Shown: positions 15,623 to 22,728 of the stretch, one piece after another
Numbering within the stretch: position 1 is the first letter of the stretch
How the letters are laid out: the number at the start of each line of letters is the position of its first letter
From: Myxococcales bacterium
GTDB lineage: Bacteria > Myxococcota > Polyangia > HGW-17 > SLPX01
Length of the DNA stretch: 22,814 bases
Assembly: GCA_007131745.1 (NCBI GenBank)
Contig: SLPX01000380.1
Span: 1-22,814 of the forward strand
Reading direction: 5' to 3'
Notes under the pieces: model-generated
Databases searched by the model: none
Seen by the model: only the letters and a program-made list of their open reading frames with translations
Told to the model about the DNA's origin: nothing
Translations under genes and position numbers: made by a program

Positions 15623-17053
15623 ATGTCCGTAAATGCCCCAAAAAATAAAACCAATGGAAAACGGACGGATGATAGCGGGTCGTCCCGAATCGGACAAGAT
15701 CGCGCGCTGTGTCTTGTAGTTGATGATGATCCCGCTATGAGAAAGTTGTTGGCCGATATCTTGAAAGATGACGGGTGGAGCGTTGAAACCGCTGAAGACG
15801 GCAAGGCCGCGCTCGCAGCCCTTTCAAGAAGTTCTTTTGACGTGGTGTTGAGCGATTTGAAGATGGACGGGATGGACGGCATGGAACTTCTCCGGAATCT
15901 CCGGAAATACCGGCCGGACCTTCCTGTGGTTGTGCTGACCGCGTATGGCTCGGTATCGGGAGCAGTGGAAGCTATGAAACTCGGTGCTTTCGATTTTTTG
16001 ACAAAGCCGCTTCCTTCGCCTGAAACATTGCGAAAAGTCGTGAAAAAGGCATTCGAATCCACCAGAACAGGCGGCGGGTCGAGCCGGGGATTGCGCGCCG
16101 TCTCCAACGAACCTGTCGGCGCGGACCCTCGTTTTCTCGAACTGCTGGAAATGGCCCGCGCGGTTGCGCCGAGGTCGACTTCAGTGCTCATCGTCGGAGA
16201 ATCGGGAACCGGCAAGGAAGTTTTGGCTCGTTACATTCACGACAGGAGTTCAAGGGTGGGAGGTCCTTTCGTGGCTTTGAATTGCGCTGCGATTCCAGAC
16301 AGTTTGCTCGAAAGCCAGTTGTTCGGTCATGAAAAGGGAGCGTTCACCGGGGCAATCGACTCCCACGAAGGGTTTTTCAAACAGGCAGACCGCGGGACCC
16401 TGCTTCTCGACGAAGTGGGTGAAATGACTCTTCCGCTCCAAGCTAAACTCTTGCGGGTCATAGAGAGCCGGCAAATGGTTCCTGTAGGGTCCGAACAACC
16501 TGTCGACGTGGATGTAAGGCTCATAGCGTCAACCAACAAGGATCTGGAAAAAGCCGTGGCGAACGGCGAGTTTAGAAGGGATTTGTTTTTCCGCATCAAT
16601 GTTTTTCCATTGAAACTGCCTCCGCTGCGTGAACGACCCAACGACATAATTCCACTGGCTCTCCACTTTCTCGAAATACTGGGCAGCGGCGTGGACAGGA
16701 CTCCACCCGGCCTTTCCTCTGAGGTCCGAAACGCTTTACTTTCCAGGGAATGGCCCGGCAATGTCCGGGAATTACAGAATGTTTTGGAACGCGCGTATAT
16801 CCTCTCACGAGGAGGCGAAATTCAGCTCAAACACATTGGGGAGGATTCCGTATCCGGCTTGGTATCCGAATCATCCTCCACCGAAAATCCGGACCCGGGT
16901 GATGCTTTGAACCTCAAGGAACTCGAACGGCTTGCGATTGAGAAGGCGATTCGAGCCGAGAACGGCAACCGCAAGCGGGCTGCAAAACGTCTCGGCATCG
17001 CGTTGAGGACCCTTCAATACAAGATCAAAGAATACTCCATCAAAAGCAACTGA
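15623..17053 (+). CDS. NtrC-family sigma-54-dependent response regulator
   Basis: A 476-residue three-domain regulator. The receiver domain (about 28-145) carries the phosphoacceptor Asp78 (VVLSDLKMDG) and the LTAYG and FLTKP signatures. The AAA+ domain has Walker A GESGTGKE (192-199), GAFTGA (239-244, which contacts sigma-54), Walker B LLLDEVGEM (D263/E264) and the DLFFRINVFPLKLPPLRERPNDI block. The C-terminal FIS-type helix-turn-helix is about 447-472 (GNRKRAAKRLGIALRTLQYKI). All motifs are intact, so it should be an active enhancer-binding protein. The partner is the adjacent kinase. Targets should have sigma-54 promoters, and one lies about 530 bases downstream of its stop codon on the opposite strand. 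Confidence 0.96.
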   Translation: MSVNAPKNKTNGKRTDDSGSSRIGQDRALCLVVDDDPAMRKLLADILKDDGWSVETAEDGKAALAALSRSSFDVVLSDLKMDGMDGMELLRNLRKYRPDLPVVVLTAYGSVSGAVEAMKLGAFDFLTKPLPSPETLRKVVKKAFESTRTGGGSSRGLRAVSNEPVGADPRFLELLEMARAVAPRSTSVLIVGESGTGKEVLARYIHDRSSRVGGPFVALNCAAIPDSLLESQLFGHEKGAFTGAIDSHEGFFKQADRGTLLLDEVGEMTLPLQAKLLRVIESRQMVPVGSEQPVDVDVRLIASTNKDLEKAVANGEFRRDLFFRINVFPLKLPPLRERPNDIIPLALHFLEILGSGVDRTPPGLSSEVRNALLSREWPGNVRELQNVLERAYILSRGGEIQLKHIGEDSVSGLVSESSSTENPDPGDALNLKELERLAIEKAIRAENGNRKRAAKRLGIALRTLQYKIKEYSIKSN

Positions 17054-17197
17054 AGAATTCTTTCCGCGTATAAGTCGGCCCGTATTCTTTCATCATTTTT
17101 TTAAATTCTTACAATTCGGATTGAAGTAAAGTTCCTTCAGGAATGCGGTGGCTGGTGCGCCGCGGAGCGGGAGATGTCCGAGAATTGGTATGACGAT

Positions 17198-17476
17198 CTA
17201 CTCGAGCCCGCAGGCCGCGGCCATTCGGTGACCCGAAACGACCGGCCGGTCGAGATCGATCAGATGCCACGGTATTCTCTCAAATCCCCGGTTGAGCACC
17301 GCTGAATCAGCGACTTTTTTGGTGGAGGGGATGATTTTTCCTGCAACGCGGCCGTTTTTGATCAACACTATATCTTTTCCCTGTCGGAGTTCATCCACGA
17401 GTTCCGCCATGTGTTGAGGTGTTTCAACTGAATCCAATGATATGTACTCTGTGTTAAATACTTTAATTCTTTTCAT
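17198..17476 (-). CDS. Phd/YefM-like small protein, possible antitoxin
   Basis: A 92-residue protein. MAELVDELRQGKDIVLIKNGRVAGKIIP (about 23-50) matches the Phd/YefM antitoxin fold, in which a helix and a 'xxGxDIVLxKNGxVxGxxxP' beta hairpin form the DNA-binding half. The C-terminal residues (about 60-92, ending HRMAAACGLE) are unlike classic Phd partner-binding tails. AGGA lies seven bases before the ATG at 17476. No toxin-like gene is adjacent on either side; the gene converges with the response regulator. It lies about 100 bases downstream of a canonical sigma-54 promoter. Antitoxin function is inferred from the fold only; a stand-alone regulator is equally possible. Confidence 0.6.
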   Translation of the reverse strand: MKRIKVFNTEYISLDSVETPQHMAELVDELRQGKDIVLIKNGRVAGKIIPSTKKVADSAVLNRGFERIPWHLIDLDRPVVSGHRMAAACGLE

Positions 17477-17774
17477 GTTTTAATCCTGAAAGTTACTGTC
17501 TTTGTTCGTTTATTTATGTTTGTTATACTCAACTTTTTGAAAAGTCTTTCCCATGTCGTTTCCTGTTTCACACCGTAAATAACAATGCAAAAAAGGTGCC
17601 AAGTTAGATTCCGGAAATTTCTTCCCCGGTTTGCGGTCGATGGATATTTGTCGTGCAATTACGAGGCCTTAGCTGTTTTTGGAGGGTGTTAGTAAATGAA
17701 CGAAGCAAAAACCTGCCTGACATGAGTGTCGTCAAGTACGATCCAAAGAGACGAGAGAAAAGGAGGAAAAAGAA
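17477..17774. other. Intergenic region with a sigma-54 promoter
   Basis: About 300 bases with no convincing gene. A 61-aa minus-strand frame overlapping the Phd-like start has no RBS and runs through the promoter. The notable items are the sigma-54 promoter and, near 17718-17737, a nested inverted repeat (TGAC/GTCA with GACA-TGAG-TGTC inside) that could be an upstream activator site. Confidence 0.5.
17586..17602 (-). promoter_or_regulatory. Sigma-54 (RpoN) promoter
   Basis: On the minus strand the sequence reads TTGGCAC-CTTTT-TTGCA. It matches the RpoN consensus TTGGCAC-N5-TTGCA, with the invariant GG and GC exactly 10 bases apart. It points left toward the Phd-like gene at 17476, with an expected transcription start near 17575. 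An NtrC-type activator is encoded close by. Confidence 0.75.
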
Positions 17775-19199
17775 CTATCTTGCGCAGCGAAATCCTATGA
17801 AATCATAGTAATAATTCGGGCCAATATGGCCGCGGATTGCGGCTCTCACTTGGTATGGCGTGTCGCTGTTGAAAGCTCCTCCCCTGAAAACCCGTGTGGA
17901 ACCGCTAGAGTCTTCCCACGCGGAACCGTCATTGGGCGCGCCCTCGTAGGTTTCCTGGTAGATATCTTGTACCCATTCCCAAAGGTTGCCTGCCATGTCA
18001 CACAGTCCCTGGTTCGTGTTTCCGTCAGGCTTCGAACACACAGGCATGGTTCTTCCTGTTCCGCACCCCGCGCCGCCTCCTTCGTTCATTACAGCGTAGT
18101 TGCAATTAGCGAACTCATCTCCCCACGGAAAGGTGATATTCTGACCTGCCGATCTGGCAGCGTATTCCCATTCGGCTTCGCTCGGCAGCCTGCCGCCAAT
18201 CCAATCACAAAAATCCGTGGCCTGGAACCAGTCTATGCAGTTTATCGGCTGGTTTTCATTTCCCGGTGTGTTCGTGTTGCAAACGCTCCAGCCCGTGCCT
18301 GGTTCGCTGCATTCGCCCGCGGAGACGCAATTCGCGTATTGAGCCACGGTCACCTGGCTTTTTGTCATATCGAATCCATCTACGGTAACCGAACGTACGG
18401 GCAATTCATCCGTGTGTCCGGAATGACTGCCCATGTCGAATGTGGAGCCCGGGATGGAAATCCAGGAAACTCCGGATGGATCCACGTCACAACCGGAAAT
18501 GTCGTATCCTGAGCAATCCTCCAGGCAACCCAGCGTTCCTCCCTGTAGTCCCAAACTCGCGCAGGTCACTCCTCCCAGGTCGGTTCCGTCGCACACTTCT
18601 CCCAATTCTTTGGTGTTGTTGCCGCAGACAGGTCCGGATTCGCAGTCAGACGTGTTGTATGTACAATCTACATTGCAGCCCAGATTTCCTTCGCCGAAGC
18701 CCAAACTCTCGCAACTTTCTCCTCTAAGATCGTGTCCGTCGCAATACTCTCCGTATTGAGCCACGTTGTTTCCGCACTCCGCCCCTATCAGGCAGTCGCT
18801 CACATCGTAATCCAGGCAATCGGCACGGCATGCGAGGTTTCCGCTGTCCAAGCCCAAGCTTCCGCACGTTTCTCCTCTGAGGTCGGTTCCGTCGCACACC
18901 TGGCCTTCCTGGGCTATGTTGTTTCCACAATCGATAGCGTGCGTGCAACCGCTCGTGTCGAACCCCGAGCAATCCGCGAGACACGCAAGCGTCCCTCCGT
19001 CAAATCCGAGGCTCCCGCAGGTTTCGCCCGCAAGGTCGGTTCCGTCGCACACCTCTCCCTCTTCGATCTTGTTGTTTCCACAAACAGGGGTTTTAGAACC
19101 GTTTGAATCTTTCGACTTGCATCCGTGATACAAAAATCCCGAGGACGCCGCACCGCACAAAAACACCACGGCAAAAAACAATGCTTTCCGATTTTTCAT
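17775..19199 (-). CDS. Cys-repeat lipoprotein with FGE/SUMF1-like domain
   Basis: The start is the ATG at 19199 (one codon pair after an ATG at 19205), spaced correctly from AAAGGGTGA. A signal LFFAVVFLCGAASSGFLYHGC precedes Cys27, a weak lipobox. Residues about 40-238 hold four repeats of about 50 residues, CGNNxxExGEVCDGTDLxGxTCxSLGxxGGxLxCxxDCxxxDxSxC, close relatives of those in the protein at 9999-12119. The C-terminal part (about 242-474) is a sulfatase-modifying factor-type domain: ISIPGSTFDMGS, PVRSVTVDGFDMTKSQVT, INCIDWFQATDFCDWIGGRLPSEAEWEYAAR, FPWGD, LCDMAGNLWEWVQD and RVFRGGAFNS with GFRCAR at the end. The cysteines used by true formylglycine-generating enzymes are absent. It is probably a surface-anchored binding or scaffolding protein. 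Confidence 0.9.
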   Translation of the reverse strand: MKNRKALFFAVVFLCGAASSGFLYHGCKSKDSNGSKTPVCGNNKIEEGEVCDGTDLAGETCGSLGFDGGTLACLADCSGFDTSGCTHAIDCGNNIAQEGQVCDGTDLRGETCGSLGLDSGNLACRADCLDYDVSDCLIGAECGNNVAQYGEYCDGHDLRGESCESLGFGEGNLGCNVDCTYNTSDCESGPVCGNNTKELGEVCDGTDLGGVTCASLGLQGGTLGCLEDCSGYDISGCDVDPSGVSWISIPGSTFDMGSHSGHTDELPVRSVTVDGFDMTKSQVTVAQYANCVSAGECSEPGTGWSVCNTNTPGNENQPINCIDWFQATDFCDWIGGRLPSEAEWEYAARSAGQNITFPWGDEFANCNYAVMNEGGGAGCGTGRTMPVCSKPDGNTNQGLCDMAGNLWEWVQDIYQETYEGAPNDGSAWEDSSGSTRVFRGGAFNSDTPYQVRAAIRGHIGPNYYYDFIGFRCAR

Positions 19200-19205
19200 T
19201 ATCAT

Positions 19206-19408
19206 TCACCCTTTCAAAAACACTATGGCCCAAACAACATGAACATTTCTACACCGGTCAGCCGATGATCTCCAGCCTGTCTTCACTGTGATTGATACTA
19301 TAAAAAAGAGGTGAAACTTGCCACACCAAAAGTATCGCCCGCTGCTTGCGCTCAGCAGTTGGATATCGGGAGTCCTTCGGTCGTGTCAATGGGAAAGGAC
19401 TTGAACCC
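19206..19408. other. Intergenic region between the FGE-like lipoprotein and the antitoxin
   Basis: About 200 bases without a gene. It holds the upstream region of the lipoprotein gene on the minus strand and the beginning of a truncated toxin frame (next entry). Confidence 0.5.
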
Positions 19409-19412
19409 TCAT
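19386..19412 (-). pseudogene. Possible remnant of a ParE/RelE-type toxin gene (8 codons)
   Basis: An ATG overlaps the antitoxin stop codon in an ATGA arrangement, as in intact antitoxin-toxin operons. The frame reads MRVQVLSH and then stops; no toxin-like sequence follows. The overlap and the MRVxV start fit a ParE-family beginning, but eight residues are weak evidence. Confidence 0.3.
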
Positions 19413-19627
19413 TCGAGTTGTTCCCTCACAGCTTTCTTAGCTTCGGATATATCCAGAAAGTGTGATGTCCCTTCGGAGATGCGCTTTTCTCGAGCGCGTA
19501 AAACATCTGCGTGCCAGGATGGGGATGGGATACTCTCTGGTGTGCCGGCAAGGTCGGCCCAGATTTCTTCGATCGCCTGTAGTTTGTCCTCGACGCTCAT
19601 TTGTCCCAATGGAATGTTAAAGCGCAT
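19409..19627 (-). CDS. Antitoxin of the addiction-module component family (TIGR02574-like)
   Basis: A 72-residue product. The start is the ATG at 19627, seven bases after GGAGA; an upstream in-frame start (19651) lies inside an inverted repeat and is unlikely. The sequence MSVEDKLQAIEEIWADLAGTPESIPSPSWHADVLRAREKRISEG with a C-terminal ISEAKKAVREQLE is typical of the short helical antitoxins paired with ParE-like toxins, including the 'LxAIEEIWxxLA' and 'PxWHxxxLxxR' motifs. It would normally bind and neutralise a ParE-type toxin and autoregulate. The expected toxin gene is missing (see the remnant at 19386-19412), so this is an orphan antitoxin. Confidence 0.8.
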   Translation of the reverse strand: MRFNIPLGQMSVEDKLQAIEEIWADLAGTPESIPSPSWHADVLRAREKRISEGTSHFLDISEAKKAVREQLE

Positions 19628-19639
19628 GATTGTTCTCCA

Positions 19640-19655
19640 ATTATTTTTCAATAAT
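19640..19655. promoter_or_regulatory. Inverted repeat upstream of the antitoxin gene
   Basis: ATTATT-TTTC-AATAAT, perfect 6-bp arms, sits directly upstream of the RBS in an AT-rich region where a -10 box is expected. This is the usual place for an antitoxin autoregulation operator. Confidence 0.45.
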
Positions 19656-19930
19656 ATCCGATTTGATACAACTACCGTAAATTATGTTGTCTTATCCCAT
19701 AAGTTGTAAAGGGTTTTCCAATCTACTTTTCATGATAGATTCGAACTTCAACTTTACATAATCTTTTTGGATAGCGGATTCTTTTCTGATGGTGCCAACG
19801 TTGGAATTAGCCGGAAGGCTGCCATTTGCGCGTCCGGTTCAATGAAAAGAAGTCGTCCGGCAAGGGATGGGATTGAACACTGAGACCGTTTATGCCGTTC
19901 ATACATGTAAAAGTTTTTGGGCTTCCCGTT
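19652..19930. other. Intergenic region
   Basis: About 280 bases between two minus-strand genes. TTTACA and CATAAT 18 bases apart on the minus strand (within 19664-19710) could be the antitoxin promoter. I see no gene, RNA or terminator. Confidence 0.4.
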
Positions 19931-21223
19931 TTAGGGACGGGGCGCGGGGGCGCAGATGTTTTTTCGGGATTCCATTCGGATCATCCCTTCCGCCGGGGGG
20001 GAACGTCTTGTTTTCGGGAGCTTGAAAAACAGGGAAGTCTTTTTTGTCATGCCTGATTCGTCCAGTTCCACGGTTCCACGGATCTCCGGTTCGTCATCGC
20101 CGGGTGGGTCGGATTTTTTGCCGGGGGATTTTTCGCTGGAACCGGCTGTAAGCCGGAACGAAACCGAATCTTTATCCCCCATTTTGGTCCACCTCAAGAG
20201 AACCATTTTTTCTCCGGGTCTCATGAGATGTGGGACAGGCCGGTCATCGTCTACAGTGCCTGACTTATCTCCTTCGAAATGGATTGGAAGAGGCATGAGA
20301 GATGTGGCGGTGAGAGTTTTCATTGCCATCCGGCCCTCCAGGAAGCCGGCTAACCTGGGTACCGAGGCGAGGCTGAAACCGTGGGGAGTCGACATGAGAT
20401 AGAAGAGCCGGCTTCCCAATATTCCCTTGCCTGCGCCCCGCTTGAGCGATGTGCCGTGGGCCATTCCGGGGAGCCTGATGGAATCCGCGCCCTCCGGAAT
20501 CTCCACGCCGTCTCCGGTTATTTCAAACAGTTTTTGTTTTCCGCCGTCCGGTTGTTGGATGAACATTCGGTGCACCGCGGGGATGTACCACCACCTTCCC
20601 TGGGTTGGTGTTTGCTCAACCAGGAAACAATGCTCCGCGATCAACCCTTGCCCCTTGAACTCTTCTTGTTTCCCTCCAATACCTTTTCCATTTACTGATG
20701 GTGAACCGGATGAAGACTCCCGGACAATCAAACGTGCAAGTTCAGGAGGTATATCCCCTGCAGTAAAAACGGTGATGCAATATCCGAATCCACATTTTTC
20801 GCCCTGTGTTATTTCTTTCTTTTTCCCGGGATCAGGGGCCATCCGGACATCGCGTGGTTTTTTGAGGGATCGCGGCGACTTGTTGTCCCGTTCAACCGGT
20901 TGGGCAGGCGAAGATCGGACTTTTTCAGATTTGTCGGGTTGAGAAGAATAGAGTGAGAACACAATTCCCGTGATTGAAGCAGCCACTACCACGGTCAAAG
21001 CAGTTACAAGGGTGATGAGCTTTTTTCTAGATTCTTTTACCCTGTCGGCTTCACCCGCTCTGTCCGTATGAGCCGAACGCCCTCCGTGGCGGTCAGTGTC
21101 TTCGGCCGCGTCGATTGGGCTCAAAAAGGAGCGGCGGCCGCACTTGGGACACGCCCTCGAAGAAAGGGTTTCCACTCCGCACACCCTGCATACATGAGTG
21201 GTTTTTCGATTCTCGGCCTCCAT
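19931..21223 (-). CDS. Hypothetical membrane protein with N-terminal zinc ribbon
   Basis: I prefer the ATG at 21223 (430 aa) over 21229 because AAGGA is then correctly spaced. An N-terminal zinc ribbon, CxxC-x9-CxxC (C12, C15, C25, C28: CRVCGVETLSSRACPKCGRRSF), is followed by a charged linker and a single transmembrane helix LITLVTALTVVVAASITGIVF (about 69-89). A Pro/Lys-rich linker then leads to a large domain (about 140-430) with short beta strands such as WWYIPAVHRMFIQQPDG and LFYLMSTPHGFSL. The topology would put the ribbon inside and the domain outside the cytoplasm. No known family is recognised. It starts 27 bases after the stop of the amidotransferase gene, so the two are probably co-transcribed and may work together. 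Confidence 0.75.
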   Translation of the reverse strand: MEAENRKTTHVCRVCGVETLSSRACPKCGRRSFLSPIDAAEDTDRHGGRSAHTDRAGEADRVKESRKKLITLVTALTVVVAASITGIVFSLYSSQPDKSEKVRSSPAQPVERDNKSPRSLKKPRDVRMAPDPGKKKEITQGEKCGFGYCITVFTAGDIPPELARLIVRESSSGSPSVNGKGIGGKQEEFKGQGLIAEHCFLVEQTPTQGRWWYIPAVHRMFIQQPDGGKQKLFEITGDGVEIPEGADSIRLPGMAHGTSLKRGAGKGILGSRLFYLMSTPHGFSLASVPRLAGFLEGRMAMKTLTATSLMPLPIHFEGDKSGTVDDDRPVPHLMRPGEKMVLLRWTKMGDKDSVSFRLTAGSSEKSPGKKSDPPGDDEPEIRGTVELDESGMTKKTSLFFKLPKTRRSPPAEGMIRMESRKNICAPAPRP

Positions 21224-21250
21224 GTTCATTCCTTATTCAGTGGTTACGTT

Positions 21251-22570
21251 TCAATCTCGGTTTCGCGGAGATTCGCGCGTTGACTTAACCTTGTTCCGGT
21301 CGAGTCGATTCCCGAAAAATCTCCAAAAACCCTTGTGAAACGCCAGCCCTTCTTTGTCGGCTTTCAGTTCGGCTGCAAACCTGTTTGTATTCGAATCATC
21401 GTCTTTTCGGAGCCGTGCAGCGCGGGTGGAATCCCAGATGACATCGTATTCCGGGTGAAACTGCACTCCCAGGACATTCGGATATTTTTCGTGTTGTATT
21501 GCCTCCACTACCTTCCCGTCCATCGAGACGGCGATGATCTCCAGGCCCTTACCTGCGTTTTCCACAGCCTGGTGATGAATGCTCATCACGTTGACGGGTT
21601 TTAAAGCTCCGTCTTGAGAAGGCGCGGACATTTCCTTCCAGACATCATGAGCGCCGGTGAAGCGAATCGGGTGAAAAACACCGAACCACATGGAGGGGGC
21701 GGGGTAAAGAAAGTAATAAGCGCTCCTGTGGACTTCAGCCGCGGGTTGTTGGAGGATTTCTTCAAAAGTTTTAATGGCATACAATTCGGACGGAATGTCC
21801 TGGATCATTGTTCCACCTGCTGCGATGTTCATGGATTGCATACCCAGGCAGATTCCCAGCAACGGAAAGTCGGTCCGTTTCTCGAGGAGAGGTATCGACT
21901 CCGGGTTCCGGGATCCGCCGATTAGGTGGGACAGAAATGAAATCTCCCAGTAATGTCGGTGTGGGTGGCGTATGACCGTTGTGAGAAGTGTCTTCCTTCC
22001 GTAAATCTCGGGCGGTATATCCGGACCCCCGGTGAAAATCATCCCGGCGGCAAGCGAAAATATCCGCTTGAAATCTTCAGTGCATTTGTTTTCTTTGAAA
22101 ATTTTCTCAGCAGGCAACGGGCAGTCGAGTTGTTCGAAGCGCAACCAGTCTACATTGTTTTCGCTCACGTAAGAAAAGGATTCGGAATAGTCGATCCATT
22201 CGTCGGCGTGGTACAAACCGACCACAAAGAGGGAATCCGCGGAAAGAATCCCGTTTTTCACGAGATAGTGGAAGCTTCGGACAACCCTGAGGCTGGGGTG
22301 AGTGATGAACAGAACGGTCTTATCTTTTACCGATGTCCAGTCGACGCGAAGCTTTTCAGCCGTGGATTCGCCGTGTGTCCGGACCTCTTCTGTTCCCGCT
22401 CTTTCTTCAGCCCCTGGACCTCCATGTGTTGTCTCCCCGGCCGGTGGACGGCAAGCTGCTCCGGTTGTGAGCATCAAAACCAATGCCGTCAGGTAGCAGA
22501 TACTTGTTCCGGGTGCATTTCCTGCACGATGGTGTTCGCGTTGCTCTTTGAAGTTTGAATTGGAATTCAT
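21251..22570 (-). CDS. Lipoprotein class I glutamine amidotransferase (peptidase C26/PuuD-like)
   Basis: A 439-residue protein with a lipoprotein signal: ICYLTALVLMLTTGAAC, lipid cysteine at 40, followed by a Pro/Glu/Gly-rich linker. The catalytic domain shows the class I amidotransferase triad: the nucleophile elbow GICLGMQS with Cys241, then GVQFHPE with His372 and Glu374. MIFTGGPDIPPEIYG (about 177-191) and VMSIHHQAVEN (about 328-338) match gamma-glutamyl-gamma-aminobutyrate hydrolases (PuuD/C26). Cytoplasmic PuuD is about 250 residues, so the roughly 80-residue N-terminal extension and large inserts (about 100-175, 200-230) are unusual. It would act on gamma-glutamyl amides outside the cytoplasm. 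Start ATG at 22570; GGAGG lies 12 bases upstream. Confidence 0.87.
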   Translation of the reverse strand: MNSNSNFKEQREHHRAGNAPGTSICYLTALVLMLTTGAACRPPAGETTHGGPGAEERAGTEEVRTHGESTAEKLRVDWTSVKDKTVLFITHPSLRVVRSFHYLVKNGILSADSLFVVGLYHADEWIDYSESFSYVSENNVDWLRFEQLDCPLPAEKIFKENKCTEDFKRIFSLAAGMIFTGGPDIPPEIYGRKTLLTTVIRHPHRHYWEISFLSHLIGGSRNPESIPLLEKRTDFPLLGICLGMQSMNIAAGGTMIQDIPSELYAIKTFEEILQQPAAEVHRSAYYFLYPAPSMWFGVFHPIRFTGAHDVWKEMSAPSQDGALKPVNVMSIHHQAVENAGKGLEIIAVSMDGKVVEAIQHEKYPNVLGVQFHPEYDVIWDSTRAARLRKDDDSNTNRFAAELKADKEGLAFHKGFWRFFGNRLDRNKVKSTRESPRNRD

Positions 22571-22624
22571 TGGAAAAGCCTACCTCCGGTTCCACGCCGG
22601 CTGTTGTGATGTTCATGTTGTCGC

Positions 22625-22650
22625 CTGGAAATCTTCATCAAAATTTCCAG
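22625..22650. promoter_or_regulatory. Inverted repeat upstream of the amidotransferase gene
   Basis: Perfect 8-bp arms CTGGAAAT and ATTTCCAG surround a 10-base centre, about 60 bases upstream of the start codon at 22570. A dimeric repressor or activator site is likely, though an RNA hairpin in the leader is possible. Confidence 0.45.
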
Positions 22651-22728
22651 AGTGTTTCTACCACCTGATCCATTTTCCGCCCAGCCCTTATCCGGCTCGC
22701 TCGATCCGGGATCGTGGGATGGATCCCG

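Noticed and set aside
15580..16215. 211-aa minus-strand frame
   Set aside because: Antisense to the receiver and AAA+ domains of the response regulator; Ser/Arg-rich shadow.
17054..17197. Possible bidirectional terminator between the convergent response regulator and Phd-like gene
   Set aside because: Short stems such as TTCC-TTCA-GGAA and a T-run are present but not joined in a terminator-like order.
17473..17658. 61-aa frame overlapping the Phd-like start by ATGA, possible toxin
   Set aside because: No RBS, no toxin-like motifs, and it starts upstream of the sigma-54 promoter, which lies within it.
19385..19420. GGGTTCAAGTCC resembling a tRNA T-arm (minus strand)
   Set aside because: The T stem pairs poorly and no acceptor stem, CCA end or anticodon arm fits around it; it is the end of the antitoxin gene and the toxin stub.
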